Part shown: positions 24,421 to 37,755 of the stretch, in pieces
How positions within the stretch are numbered: position 1 is the stretch's first letter
Layout: each line of letters opens with the position of its first letter
Assembly (NCBI RefSeq): GCF_008831285.2
Contig: NC_045140.1
Coordinates: 2,397,528-2,461,527, forward strand
Length of the DNA: 64,000 bases
DNA from: Nymphaea colorata
Lineage: Eukaryota; Streptophyta; Magnoliopsida; Nymphaeales; Nymphaeaceae
Direction: 5' to 3'
Program-made: the position numbers and the translations under genes
Notes under the pieces: generated by a model
Database searches by the model: none
What the model saw: only the letters and a program-made list of their open reading frames with translations
What the model was told of the DNA's origin: nothing

Positions 24421-26639
24421 TAAAGCAAGTTCAGGTCAGAAAGCAGGAAACCTGAGTTTATTCGAACGGAGACTGTCTGAACACACCACAGTCGCCCATG
24501 AATTTCTTGCGGCTGTCATAGGCATTCAATCCGTGGATGTGGTTCCGGCACTGACTGCAATCGATAAAAACAGGAGGTCTCACATTCCACGAAATTCTTG
24601 AATATTTTTAGAAGGAAAATTGTGGTCGAACAACAACATTCTTTCAACCATACAAGCAGTCTGAGAGATAGGAACTCAACGTTTCCGCTCCTCTCTTCAA
24701 AAATAATGGGTTTTAGGGACCTGAAGGACGCCATCGAGGCGCTTCTCCTCTCTCTCACCGTCTCTTTTTCTCTGTCCCCTCCTCTCTCTCTCACTGTCTA
24801 TTGTTCTCCGTCCCCTCATCTCCATTTGTTCTCTGTCCCCTCATCTCCATTGGGCAATCTTTCTTGGAGCCAGCACAGCGTCTCCCCCGACATTTTTACG
24901 GTTCCTGGTCGGCTTGCTGGAAGGACTTCCTCTCACATTGGGAAGCGCTGGTGCAGGGCTCTTCGTGACTTACACTCCTAGACATACGCCCCTCTTCAAC
25001 TCGACCAGCGGCCATGGCCCTCTCAACACAGAGAATTGCGCAATGTATGTTAACCTAATCGAGAACTACAGCAACCTCCAACACCAAAAAGCATGAATGA
25101 CTAAAAATAGAACGGTGCCTTCCTAAAAATTTAATGACGAACAAATAATACTTCCTAAAAAGAAAATCATTAAACATATGAACTTTATTGTTGTATAGTG
25201 TAAGACATGAAAATAAATCAATTACTAAATTTGAAGGGACTTGATTTTTGTAAATATAGGGTTCTATAATCTCAGGTGAGAATGATGGTATTCTGACCAC
25301 AACTCAACAATTATAAATTCAACCAGGATTAAACTTGAATGCTTGCATTGGGTTGGGAGAAGAAGAGTAAACAAGCTCAAAACTCTGTCAAAGGTTTCTT
25401 GTCGGTGAGGTCCAGAAAAGATTTTGATCAAGGAGAAGAAATATGAGATTGATGGGATGCAAAAACTACTTTCTTTATGAAAATAGACTCTTTAACGGTT
25501 TCGAAGAAACTAAGTTCATAACTAGGAAAACTCAGGTTTGCTACCAAGGAACGGGTTCTTTGTAATCCCCACTTCTTTTGAAAAGCTTTGCATTATGTGA
25601 GTCGGTCTAACCCTTCGGGTGAGTGGAGAAGGAATCCGAGCGAGCTTCGGGCACTTTATGCAGACTCGAATTTGGATTTAAAATATCAACTCAGATTCAG
25701 ATTTGAATTCAGATCGAAGTTAGCCTTAAATAAACATCATACATCTGATATCCTCATCATATGTTAATGGGTCTGGATCTGTTTTTGAAAATCCAATTCG
25801 GAAAGGATTCAGATTGTGAAAAATCGGATCTGGATTCGCCTTCAGGCTCTCCCGCTCACCTTGGTGGACGCTTCCCGAAGTACATTTTCAGAATTATGTA
25901 CCATACGAAATCTACACCACGTTTGTGCAATTAATAAATGTGTGCGTGTGTACATGTATGCAATGCACATGCATCGATAAGTTGGGATTCTCACTGTTTC
26001 AATAATGTTTATACTATATCGTACATATAACCCAGTCATCAAGATACCTTGTAAATCAGTGAAGTTCAAAAGGCATTGATGAATTAGAGAATCCAACTAA
26101 TAATTCAAGAATTCAAGGATAGAGCTGCTTCCCAACAACCGATCAACATTGGCTACATGAAGACAATTTTCATTAGGCAGTCATCAACAGTCGGGATAAG
26201 CATGTTCTGCACAGTCGTGGTGGACCTATGCCGATGGAAACTCAATTATCTGCAGCTAGCAGTTAACTTCCGCGAAGAGGAAGAAAACAAAAATACATTT
26301 TGCTCCCTCATATACCCGCTTGAAGGAGCAATACGTTGAATTTTAGGCATATCATGAAGCTTACAAAAATTCATCGCCTAAGGTTCAGATTTCTTCTTTC
26401 TGCAGAAGGGATATACAGGTAACGATGACTCTTTAAATGTTGTCGTTTCTGTTGACAACCCATGGTTGGAAGCTCTGGCTTGTATGCACCCATTGCAGGA
26501 CAGACCGGGATATCAAAACTCCAGCAGTAATAATCCCACCTGCGCACTGTCATCAAACATTTGTTACGTTTGGACATATTACGGCACATTCTTTTATAAA
26601 AAAATTTGTAGCCTTAAAAAGTCAATCGTGTCAATACCT
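24421..26639. other. Intergenic region with a CT-rich, promoter-like patch
   Basis: Bases 24740-24860 are CT-rich, with two near-copies of TCTGTCCCCTCATCTCCATT. Together with the raised GC content up to about 25040 this could be a 5' leader or promoter relic. A 92-residue minus-strand frame crosses it (24516-24794) but matches no family I know. The rest shows nothing. Confidence 0.35.
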
Positions 26640-29600
26640 TCAGACCAGAAACTTTTGGGGAACACTATCAAAATCATCAAAATCCAATCTTGTCCTCTCT
26701 CTTCCAGCCTGAAGAAAGCAATTTAAGCTCAGAGGCTTATGATCTACAAACTATAACATAAGCACTACAACTACCTTTGTAACATATGAAGGGTCACATG
26801 CAATGCTCTCCTCTACAGCTTTCAGCTTCTTGGAGATACCCATTATCCTGCAACAAAAGACACAAGCAATCAAATTTATAAGATGTCAAGAACGTACGAG
26901 GAACTAAAATAGGAGAATATGGAACTCCCTGGTAACTGGAAAGAGCAAAGACATCTCTCGCACTGTAAGAATAATAACAATTCATAGTTTTTCCAGAAAC
27001 AAAATTAATTCATGAGAAACTAACATTTATCGATTATTCACCTCATTTCTTAGTCATACTTCAGCAACCTCTCAAATTAATTAGTCTTTCTTCCATATAC
27101 ATGAGCATATTTTGCTAAAATAGATATACACGTACATATATTAATAGTACATACATCATCTATCCAATATCATACATGTATACTTATTTGCTCACATACA
27201 CACACACACACACACTTCATACTACAAGAATAACAACATTGTCAATCTTAACGGTTCTGAACCTGCTCAAAAAAACAACTGAATTCATGAGAAACCAGTA
27301 TTGATTTATTAACCACCTCATTTTAGTCATAACTCAGCAACTTCAAACTGCTTTTCTGTTCAGTGTTATGTCTGCTCCAGTGCTCCTCTGTGCTACATTA
27401 CTTCTTTTTTCTGTTTGACTTTTTAAAACGTATATCTAGTCATTGCCAATTAGGCAGAGGCTAGTGGGCTTTATTCCATGACTTCAGATATGGTTCTTGC
27501 ATACTTGTTTGGTTAATAAGATTCATTATTTCTTAAAGTGCCCTGTCTACCCATTCAAGTAATTCAATTCAAAGTATCACAATACTTTCTCTAGTCTTGT
27601 TCAATCAAATAAATCAACAAGTGGTACAAATAAGGTGAATAATCATAGCCACAAATATCGTTTTCATGTTTTAAACAGCGATGTTTTTCTTGGGTATAAT
27701 AATACGGCGAGCTTTAGAAAAATACAGTAAATTTTTAGAAATTTTTAAAATAGTAAAAAATAAGAAAAAATTAAAACAAATGAGAAACTGATAAAAAAAA
27801 TAAGTAGATAAGCAACAAACAAAAATTAGAAAATGCAAACAAGTAGCCTAGCATTAAAAATCATGAAAAAATGCCTAAAATGAAAAAAAAAAGTTTTTTG
27901 TGATCTTTTTACTTTGTTTTTTTTTACAAAATTCCCATTTTCTTGAGCTGACTTATTTTTCACGTTTTTAATGTTTTTTTCCTAAAAAGATATGTTTATG
28001 AAGACTGATAGAATTACACATGGTTGGCAAACCCAGGAATCAAACTCCATGACCGAGTCAGTGGGTCAACGAGTTGACTCGACAACTCAGTCAGGTCAGG
28101 TTGTAAATTTTTATAGTGTATTTTTATTGTAATCTTATAGTGTAATCTACTGTCTCACTACCCAGAATAGAGCAACATGATCTTGGTTATGATTTGTCAA
28201 CAACTCTAACCATGAAGCAAGCCATGAATCTAAGAATACTTCCTTAGCTTTTATTTATCTCTCTCTCTCTCTCTCCCTCTCTCTATCAACCACCAGACTC
28301 TCCATGGGCCTTGGATGTTTAGAAATTGATGGTGATAGATAATATATTTGCAAATTGTGGGGATAGTATTCCTTCCATTTCCCTAATAAAAGCTTTCATA
28401 AGGGGGAAAAAAAGCAAAAAATAGTTAAAAACATAAGGAAAATGAATTTTACACTCTAAAACAGTCAGAACCAAACCCAGACAATTATGATCCAAGTCAC
28501 CGATCGAGTCAGCCAATTCTTGCCCGAGTCGCCCAAGTTTTGATGCTAACTCGCTTGGGTCTTGACTCTAGCCCAGTGAAACGACAATCCCAAGGCGACT
28601 CATGCAAGTCCCAAGTCAACTCGCTGAGTTAGCCAACAATGGAATTACAGTAACAGTTACAGTTCAACTGTTCAAATACCTTCATAAGGAACAAAAGTAT
28701 ATTTCATGAGACAAGGGAATATTTGCTACCAAAACCATATTAAGATCTGCACTCATATTTATAATTATGCTAAAGAAAACCAAGCCAAATTTGACATATC
28801 AGCAGCATGTGGTTGTTGCAGATATACCTCTGGTTTTATTTTTGTAATTTTTCTTTTTGTTTCTCTTCCTATGAATATTAACAGTTCTGACTATTTTATA
28901 ACGTCTGAAGTCTAAAGAGTGCCTTAATTGCAGTTCTCTTTCATAGCTTGCACCTCCGGTAATTTGCCCCCATGGTTCCACAGTGCATGCATGCATGCAT
29001 GCTGGGTAGCATGTGTGGGAAAGGGAAAAAAAAAGAGAAAAACAGAGTGCTCTTCTTCATGGAGAATGCTCTTTATTAGATAACTTAGAACAGGAGACTA
29101 CTGCAGAAAGAAAAACACGTAAATAACTGAAGAGAAACACTTCATCAATTCAAAGAAAGGCATTCATTTTGTGATTTTTGTCTAGTCATGTTCAATGAGT
29201 TGAACTAACTCGGGCTTGCCTCGAACTCGCTTGGCTAAGCTCAACTTGAGCCTGACTCCATTTAGCAAACAATTCGAGTTCAAGTTCAGAAATGAACTCA
29301 ATGAAACAAGTGAGTCAAGCTCTAGCTACGTAGGCTCAACTCAGTTGAACTTGTTTAATCTCATGGGCCCATGGCAATATTATATATATAAGATGGTTCA
29401 CTTTATTGTCAACAAAAAGTTGTTCTCGTGGTCTTCCATGTGGCTAGCAAAAGGGGAGTTCAGTACTCACGTCCCTTTGTTGCCGACCGACCAAAAAAAC
29501 AAAAAGAAACTTTTTAATAAATGGCTCGACTAAGCTCCAGCCAAATCTCAGCTCTAGCTTAGCCGAGCCAAGCCGAGCTCGAGCCAGCACACCTCGGCTC

Positions 29601-32600
29601 GTGAACATCCCTACTCTTTGTTAAAATCCAGCACGTTCTCACGATTTTCAAAGTCCTTGTAATATGTAAAGTCTCCTAGGATTCTACATTCTTGTAGAAT
29701 GTGTTGAGGTATTTAATGTCCTTGTAATATGTGAAGAGTCTCTTAGGATTCTACGTTCTTGTAGAATGTGTTGAGGTATTTAATGTCATTGTAATATGTG
29801 AAGAGTCTCATAGGATTCTAAGATTGAAGACTCTTAGAATTCTGGAATTGAAATTATAAATAGGGCCGTGCAGACCATCCTGGTCACGACTTCTTCTCCT
29901 CATCTTCTTCTTGTTTTCATTCTCTCTCTCTATCTTCCTGCGTGAGTGCTCTTTTCTGGTTTCAGATATTGGTGCTAGATTTCTATCACTCTTGTCCACG
30001 AATGGTTGTCTCAGTCGGTGACAATGCAAACTAGGCACATTAAGACAGCTTGAGAAAGCCCATGTACTGCATTGGAACTTCATCAAAATAGGACAAAGGA
30101 AACGTAAAAAATACAAACCGTGCAATAGATGAATCAAGATGCTGGATCATCTCACAAGTCTTATACTGCTCAGGGTCCTCATGAAAGCTCACCATCCCAT
30201 CCTTTTGATTGATTGTAGCAAATATTTCACCATCTTGGATCTAAAAGGATGCCAAACCATAGCAAGGATTGAACCTACTAAATCAAGAAAAGCTATATGA
30301 ATCTAACAATTCATAGGCAACTATAATTCAACCAAAGTACCATTTGAAGCACATGCATCTCGGCTTGCTTGGCATCCTCAAGTTCCACTGTGTTTGCTAT
30401 ATCTTGTAGAGATAAAGTCAAGTAGGTTTGAGTCAATCTCTGGATATTGCGTTTGTAAAGAGACGATAAGACTTGTTTCACCAGTCCTACATTGTTGTCC
30501 TGTATAAAATTATCCAAATACGCAGAGGCGATCATATGGTCAGTCAAGCAAATCAAAAAGATGGTAACACAGAAGAAAATATCAAGGTTAGTTGCTGAAT
30601 GTGCATTCAACTCCTGGCAAATCCAACACAGTCCAAGTAGCATAGTATAAGAAGAATAAGAGGTCAACCGTTTCAAACTTTAGCTATTACACATGGAGGC
30701 ACAAGCAAATAAAAAATGATGTCCTGATTATTGATAGACAGACATATTCATCCAAAATATCTAAAACATAACATATACCTTTTAAAGATCTAGGAGAACA
30801 AAAGAAAATAGTTGTGGAAGTGCAGAATCATAAAGTATGAGACTTGTAAACTACCAAGAATGAAATACGTACATTCTTAAACTTCTCTACATTTGAGTTG
30901 AAACAGCTCTGCAACTCTGATATCTTTCCTGTGCCATAGCTACTGGCTAAATCAACATAAGGCTGCAAGAACCACTTTCACGTTAGGATGTGAAAAAATG
31001 TCCTTTTCCACAAAACCAGATTAGACATCTAATAGAGATGTTTAGCTGTTTGGAATATTAGAAACTGATGCAACAATCACAGACTTCACAAAGCACAAGT
31101 GACAGGTTATCCTTCTAAAATGTATTAAAAGTGTGTCTAAGAAATCTGTATTCATGAAAACAGCAGTCTATCTAGAGAACAGGTTCAACAAAAATAATCT
31201 AACCATGGTACTTCATAAGCAAAATTGTGTTGGATCCTGATTTAGTACAAATGATAATACACCAATGTACCAGGAGTTTTAAATAAAAGTTCTGCAATGT
31301 GACCCTTGTAACTGATACAGTAAGAACAACGTTCTAATATGACATGAAAATTTTAGAGTGACACATGAGAGTTATAGGAAAACACAGGAGCTAAATTGCT
31401 GCTCAAACGTAATAATGCATAAAATGGAAGGAAGAAAAAAAGGAGGGACTCATGCTGTATCTACATGAATATGATGCAATCATGCATTAGGACACTGGGT
31501 GTGGGTCTGGACAAAAGGTATTCTTTGGTATATGCTGCATTCACTGTTGTCTCCTCTGTACTGTGGCAATTCTCTTTTATGTAGTATGGTATTGTCTAAC
31601 TAACACAGACACGGCTGAAAGGCTGCAGTACCTGTTTAGACAAGCTGACATGGCAATGGCAACATAGCTGGACATGGTAATATTGATTTTTATAGGTTTT
31701 TTGTGAAATTTTGCAGTTTTTTTTATGAAATTTTGTATTTCTTTTTGGAATTTTGGAATTTTACATTTTTTTGTGATGTTTTCCATATTTCTTGTGGAAA
31801 TTTGCATATTTTTAAAGAAATTTTGCACACATAAATACATATATGCATATATACCTTGTCGTATCCCCATGCCCACAATTTTTAAATTGTCATGCGCATA
31901 CCAGTATCCCGTACCTGTACCCATACAGTATCCATGTGGCCTGGAGTATTGTCATCCTTTGATGTACTAAAGCCATAGTATAAAATGGAAGAAACTAGGT
32001 CACAACCTAGATTGGATTTGTGATTGTCTTGCACCTCTTATCGTCTCTTATTTATTGCTGTTGATTGAATCAAATGATATTTCTCAAAGATCTAACATGG
32101 TATCAAAGCAATGTTAGATCCTATGTATGTGAATGCCTATATCTAAGATATGTCTATCTTTTTCTTGAAGTCATGATTTTATCCTCTGGTATGTCCTACC
32201 AGATATCCATTTCTTCTTGAGATCAAGATGTTATCCTTCACCCCAATACCTTCTTCTGTTCTTGCCAAGCCCGATTCCCAAATAATGTTGTTGGCTTTTC
32301 CAATCTGTTTTACTTATCTTTTGTTTTTTCCAATTTGTTTTACTTCAATCATTCATCATTATTGACTCTATCTGACAGGAAAACCCTAATTCACCTTCAC
32401 CCCAATTCTTTTTATTGGTGAAAACCTAACCTTCCTTCCAATGGAGAAACCCTGCCTATTTCTTTCACTCTTGTGTTCCCTTCCTGCATCAAATATTTCT
32501 CGCTTGCTTTTTTCTTTCTGTTCACATCTCTTTTTGCCAAAAAATTCTGTTGACAATTTGGGCCTTTTGTTGCTTTTCTTTTTGTTTCTGTTCACATCTT

Positions 32601-32839
32601 GTTTACCCACTTGGATTCACTGAGAAAATGTGCTGTGAGAATTACACAGTTTATAAATGCTAACAAGCAAAACTGCCAAAGAAGTATAAAACAATCTCTT
32701 AACTTATTCTGTTACGTTGCATCTCCTTGGAAATTAATACAACCACAAAGGAGGAGGAGAAAAACAGTAGAAAGCAAAATGCCCCGAAACCAATACATCC
32801 CTAACATTGAAAGGTTGTTTGCAAAGAGGAGGAACAGAG

Positions 32840-32872
<33 letters not shown>

Positions 32873-35800
32873 CCTGAAAGACAATAACAAAGGCAACACT
32901 AGAGGAGAGCAGGCAAAATGTTGTTTTAGTGTGTCCACCAGAAGTCTGATCATCACATGGTTATTCACTTCATCCAAAATAACATAGAGAGAGAGAAGAA
33001 GAAGAAAAAGGGTTTGGGGTTCAAGCAAACCCATCTTTGTGTCCTTTTCTTATATCTAATCTGATTGAATCATAGGTCACTCTGTCAAGTCAGATGAATA
33101 GGCTGACTTATCTGAATATCATAAAAAATGGTCAAGTTCAAGTTGCCTCTCACTGTGCCTGTCACCTTTTTTTACTCGAAAGTTATCCAAGTCACATTGA
33201 CCCAGCTTGTTCAATAACTGCAATTCTTCTCTTAACAGAACTATGGATACTTTTGACCAACAAATACCTGTGTTGCAATAACAGTGATATAGTGATAGTA
33301 ATAATAACAACAGTAATCATTGCTGTTATTGTTGTTAATGGTGTCAGAATAACTACTCAGCCAGCAGTGGTTATTGAAGTAAGAAGTTTTTATTTCACCA
33401 CCAATCTTGAAGTTTAAGAGCATACAGATCCACACAACTAATATTAATTAATTAAAGCAGGTCAAGAAAATAGAAACAAAATAATGCTCCAAAAGGAAAC
33501 CTAAAAGCAAAGTGCACAGAAGGTTGCTCAATTTTTAATGTGACATTCCAGGATAGATCATGGAACACTGTGATCTTTATTCAAGAACTTTTCCCTGTTA
33601 TCACAGGTTGACATTGTGACCATAAAATTTTTGTTTTCCTTCTCTCCTACTAATATATGACTAGAAAATTTGTCCTTATTTTCCTCCCCAACTACAATTA
33701 TTTTCTCTGACAGTAGCAACAAGTTTCAAACACTACAAACTAGCAAGGCTGAGAATTTTAAAAAAAAAAAAAAAAAAAGCATCAACGCAAACTAGTTGTA
33801 AACCACTTAAAATATCAAAAAGAGAACACACTCCCATACCTGAGAATATAATTTAAGATACCTCTGTGCTGCACTAGAAGTGTATTTGGGGAAATTCGGT
33901 AACTGTTACAAAGACCATAACATATAAGAAACTGCTTGATATCCATGATCCATCACAGTAGCACTAGAAAAACTTGAAATATTTGCATGGAACATTTAAG
34001 GCCTTTAGGCTTTAGCACAACGGAAACCATTTTAACATTGCTACTTCACATTCCACCCTTTTATGAATAAAATAACTTGAAAAAGAACCTTGACTTTGCA
34101 CAGAAACTATAAATATTTGACAGTCATTCTCTGTATCTAAAGAAAGTAGGGTAGCTTATTGTTTCTTAATTAGTGAAAAGAAGAAGAACATTACACAGAT
34201 AGTGACATCATACAGCCAGACAGAATATTACAACAGTTTAGAGATTTCCCATAGCAACATATGTTGTTCAACAAACATGAATATTCGATGAAGATCAACC
34301 CATGAAAGTGCAAGAATAAATATTGTACCTGCCCATTTTGTATAAGAGAAACCAAAATGTACTTCTTGTAAGCTTCAACAGCGACAGCATGTATAGCAGG
34401 CATCGGAGACGTAGTCGCCTGGATATATACTGTGGTAAGTCCATGTATAATGGTCTAAATTAAAGAAAACGAAAGCCAAACATATCAATCAACTGCCTTA
34501 GCAACATACGTGACGCAAAAACTCCAGTGCTTTATGAAAGCGCTTCAGGCCTATATATATCATCCCTCTGCATGATACAACAATTAATATAACTAAAATT
34601 ACACTACATTAAGAACAGATAAATCTGAGTGAAAAAATAGTGCAAAAGGATGAAAAAGTTCAGTTTTAAAAAAAAAAATCCTCCAAACAAAACAGGAAGA
34701 AGTAGAATCTGACACCACATAGATAAGCAAATAAGGAAATCAGTATCAAACTCTCAAGAGGAAACAGAAGCTAGAAGAACAGAACTTGAAGGATATACAA
34801 GCTCTATACGGCCAATATAAGAAAGAAACCAACCCATAATAGCAGTAAAGAAAAAAGTCCTTAGGCTGATCAATTTCGGAGATGTCATCATTCAAGATGC
34901 TTAAACCAGCTTTGTAGCACTTTGCCAATAAGCATAAGAGCAGAAAGTCTGGATGCAGAGCAGTCAGGTGCTCAGGTGATGGCTGAAGTTTACGAATGGC
35001 CACAAGCAATGGAGCTATTCCTTGTATTGGCACTTGGAGCTGCATAACCTGTTCTTTGAACCTTTTGCAGATAGATACAACTGAAGAAAAAAACAACAAT
35101 GTTGAAGCTGATACAAATTAAAAAACCACAAAAGATGAAGCTACAACAAGAATGAAATAATATGAAATCGAGGAATCACGACATAAACAAGGAAATGGAA
35201 GATTCTAACCAACTCCTATAACCTAAAAGATTTAGAACTCAAGTCATAACAACCAAATTACATTTATCAGGTGCCACTTGTATCTGTTCTGCAGAACAAG
35301 CATTGATAAAGTTGGCAACAATGTTCAAGAAGCCACTAGCTTCCTCTTTCACGACAGAACCAGATGTATGAGCTTCCCTGCATAAACACAAAACAGTGCA
35401 TGATTTACATTGAACAACTAAGAAGGTTGACTAGTTTCATCAGTAATCAGAAACACGACAACAACAACAATGTAACGACAAGGCATCTCTTTTTCTTTTT
35501 TCTTTCTACTGTCTCTATCAATGAACACTGGAGTTATTTACTCTTAACCACATCCATTTGTATCTGAGATTCATAATTTAGAAGCAATTAAATGAAAGTG
35601 GATCCAAATTCACAGACTTGCAAATATAGATGTCCATCGTAAAACGATTAGGGGATTGTAGAAGAAACTAATGATCAATATTCTGCACATAAGAGAAACT
35701 CAAACCTGATTTTGCATCTGTACTTAGTATAAGTTTGGCCACAATGGTTACTTTATACAAGCTGGGTCTCATTTGTGTAGCAATTTCAACATCGATAGAG

Positions 35801-37121
35801 ATGTCATACATCTCATCTATGCCAAGGATGCCACTGAACAACGAAAAGTTGGTCAAGTTTTTCGTAGTGTGAACTCGTAGTCGTAGCTATCCTGGCATAG
35901 TACCACTACCACCATTTATGTCAAAATGAAGACTGAAAACTTTATGCCTTATGAACATTGATTCTACCCTTGACATGTTAATATTGAGCTTCTTATGGTC
36001 CCACATTTCATCTTGACTATTTCTTATATGCATAGTCTCCAATTTCATGTTCTGAAAGGAAGAATATGTGTGATATAGAACCAGAAATTATTTAAACACT
36101 AGCACAGGATCAAATGAACAGAAAATAAACCTACAATTTTAATTCTTTTACATAAAATGGATGTACCACTTGCAAGGAGCAAAAAAAAAGGAATCGTTGA
36201 CAATTTCCAGGTCTGGAGAAGCAGCAGCATCCAGAAGGTGTGATGAATACGACCATCAATACTAGGTTCTACAGGGTTGGATCGCTTAAATGACATCGAA
36301 CCATAGAAATACAACATGTTTTCATATGAAAAATTAAAAATTACAAATAACGCAACAAGCTCTGATTCCAAAAAGTGCACCGATGTATATATGTAGAAAA
36401 ATATAACTCAGTACATATGACTAACCCTGTGTGGCCATTAAAAAGTTTCTCGCAAGACAAAATTCTCAAGGCGTCGAAGTAACCTCATTTGAATGGTATA
36501 GATAAAACACAATCTCAAAACAACACCCTGAGCAAGGAAAGAAATGACAATATGACTGATCAAGTATGTCTTCCATCTGGTAACTCACTTGCCAATGAAT
36601 TAGGACCTCCCTGTTCTGCGGCTTCTGCCACACCACAGAATATGGTATCTTCAAGATGAATAGCGAGAATCAACAGTTCCACAAACTGAGATGTACTCAT
36701 CGTACATAATCTATTAGAGCAAGATTTATGTAGACCCGTATGGTCGCAACCAACATCTAAGAATCATGCTATATGGACGAAAAAGCATGTAACTACGAAA
36801 AGTAACAAAACGCTCCAACATGTAAGAACTCCAAATTACACCACAACACCCTTTTCAGGAGGAAATAACAGAAACAAGAAAGGAACTGCAACTGGATATT
36901 GATGGAAACAAATGGGCAACTGAATAAAGGGCTTACAGAAAGTAGAGGTAACCAAGAGAGTGTTTGGAAGGATCCAGAAGGTGCAAGAAGGAGCCCAATC
37001 GAGAACCCTGGGACTGAAGAGAGTCCTCCTCCTGTTTCAGAAGCGAGTGGAGATGGCTAACATCTTCGGGACAACCAGATAGCCCCTGAATGTGCGTGAT
37101 CAGTGACTCCACGGAATCCAT
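26640..37121 (-). CDS. CSN3: COP9 signalosome complex subunit 3
   Basis: CSN3 (FUS11 in Arabidopsis) is a PCI-domain scaffold subunit of the nuclear COP9 signalosome, which removes NEDD8 from cullin-RING ligases. Eleven exons on the minus strand join in frame: 37121-36937, 35377-35262, 35080-34834, 34567-34510, 34418-34329, 33902-33840, 30962-30873, 30499-30341, 30240-30119, 26847-26775 and 26708-26640. They give 423 residues, against about 429 in Arabidopsis. Matching landmarks include [98 protein letters not shown] and the tail [11 protein letters not shown]. The PCI region covers roughly residues 200-370. ATG 37121 is chosen by homology; an upstream in-frame ATG at 37253 adds an unrelated extension. 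Intron 6 (2.9 kb) and intron 9 (3.3 kb) hold transposon debris. No lesion is seen. Confidence 0.95.
28010..28640. repeat. Transposon-like debris in CSN3 intron 9
   Basis: Two clusters rich in alternating GAGTC and GACTCG motifs (about 28020-28110 and 28490-28635) flank an AT-rich and CT-repeat core (CT at 28259-28285). This looks like a decayed element with inverted termini, but no ends could be fixed. Confidence 0.35.
28985..29002. repeat. (GCAT)n palindrome in CSN3 intron 9
   Basis: Eighteen bases of GCATGCAT repeat, a perfect palindrome. Confidence 0.9.
29180..29620. repeat. Probable MITE or hAT-like remnant in CSN3 intron 9
   Basis: Both sides are rich in CGAGCT, GAGCC and AGCTC motifs (29190-29340 and 29520-29610), and the right edge reads GGCTCGTGAACATCCCTA. 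Such arrangements are common in short plant DNA elements. Termini and target duplication were not established. Confidence 0.35.
29651..29840. repeat. About 66-bp tandem repeat, 2.6 copies, upstream of a TATA-like motif
   Basis: CCTTGTAATATGT recurs at 29655 and 29720, and as CATTGTAATATGT at 29787. Each is followed by a RGGATTCTA block. Right after the array comes TATAAATAGGGC (about 29856-29867) and a CT-rich leader. The whole resembles U3 repeats plus promoter of an LTR, possibly a solo LTR in CSN3 intron 9. Confidence 0.65.
31600..31960. repeat. Dispersed AT-rich repeat in CSN3 intron 6
   Basis: Contains GCATACCAGTATCC and CCATGTGG motifs after a T-rich core. Related strings occur near 19700-19750 (ATACCAGTACCCATGTAA) and 39690-39760 (CACCAGTACC, CCCATGTGACAT). 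Element class unknown. Confidence 0.4.
31960..32120 (+). mobile_element. LTR end plus tRNA-Met-type primer site remnant
   Basis: An LTR-like end GATCTAACA at 32089-32097 is followed at once by TGGTATCAAAGC (32098-32109). That differs by one base from the TGGTATCAGAGC primer site of many plant LTR retrotransposons. No coding domains follow, so this is a decayed or deleted element in CSN3 intron 6. Confidence 0.5.
32840..32871. repeat. (GA)n microsatellite in CSN3 intron 6
   Basis: About 28 bases of GA repeat. Confidence 0.85.
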
Positions 37122-37200
37122 TATCGTCAGGAAGCAACCTGAGAGAGAGAGAGAGAGAATGAGTCCCAAAGAGAGACCAAGGCGGATCTCCGTGCTTTTA
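37122..37200 (-). promoter_or_regulatory. CSN3 5' leader with CT/GA repeat
   Basis: A (GA)n run at 37141-37158 lies about 20 bases upstream of the CSN3 ATG; it is CT-rich on the coding strand. Such tracts are common in plant 5' leaders and can bind GAGA-type factors. A role here is inferred only. Confidence 0.4.
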
Positions 37201-37512
37201 TAGGCAGGCGGTGTTTGCCGTTCCTGGAACAGAAAACGTGGGAAACGCAACAAAGTTCTTGCTTTTCAATTAATTTCGCAAACGAGAAACTTGGACAGCG
37301 AGCCCAAGGCTCTAACTGGGGGTTAGTGTTACCTGAACCAAAATGGGTTGATATCCGACCCGGTTTTGATTGTCAAATTATCTTGTTTTGAAATAGAAAT
37401 TTATTGCTGTGATAACAGGTGTTGATGATAGCCTTATCGAGCATCAAGGGCCATAATGTAGTTGGATAAGCACCGCACATAAAAGGCATGTCGTCCATTC
37501 GATTTTTACGAG

Positions 37513-37755
37513 TATTATTTTCGTTAATAATAAATAGTAAAATCACAACACTTTAATTAACATGTATATCGTACCCTACTCAGGTCTCAACGCAACCTAA
37601 AACCCTCGAAATAAAATCAATAAGGGTGTCATATAGGTATTATTATTTTCGTTAATCATAAATGGTCATATCGCAATACTTTAATTGGCAGGTGTATCGT
37701 ATCTTACTGAGGTATCAATGCCAACCAAAAACACCAACGAAAGTGTCTTTGAGTT
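37513..37755. repeat. Diverged tandem duplication, period about 128 bp
   Basis: ATTATTTTCGTTAATMATAAAT begins a unit at 37514 and again at 37642, where M is A or C. Both units continue through similar ACTTTAATT and ATCGTA blocks. The surrounding 37200-38630 has no gene. Confidence 0.7.

Noticed and set aside
24516..24794. 92-residue minus-strand frame beginning MRERGGDREKE
   Set aside because: Its start lies in a CT/GA-repeat tract and no domain or splice pattern supports it. Kept only as part of a possible promoter relic.
26371..26726. Plus-strand frames over the last CSN3 exon
   Set aside because: They are shadows of the minus-strand exon 26640-26708, which encodes the conserved CSN3 tail.
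37122..37253. CSN3 start at the upstream in-frame ATG (37253)
   Set aside because: The extension covers a GA-repeat leader and has no family match. ATG 37121 fits CSN3 orthologues.
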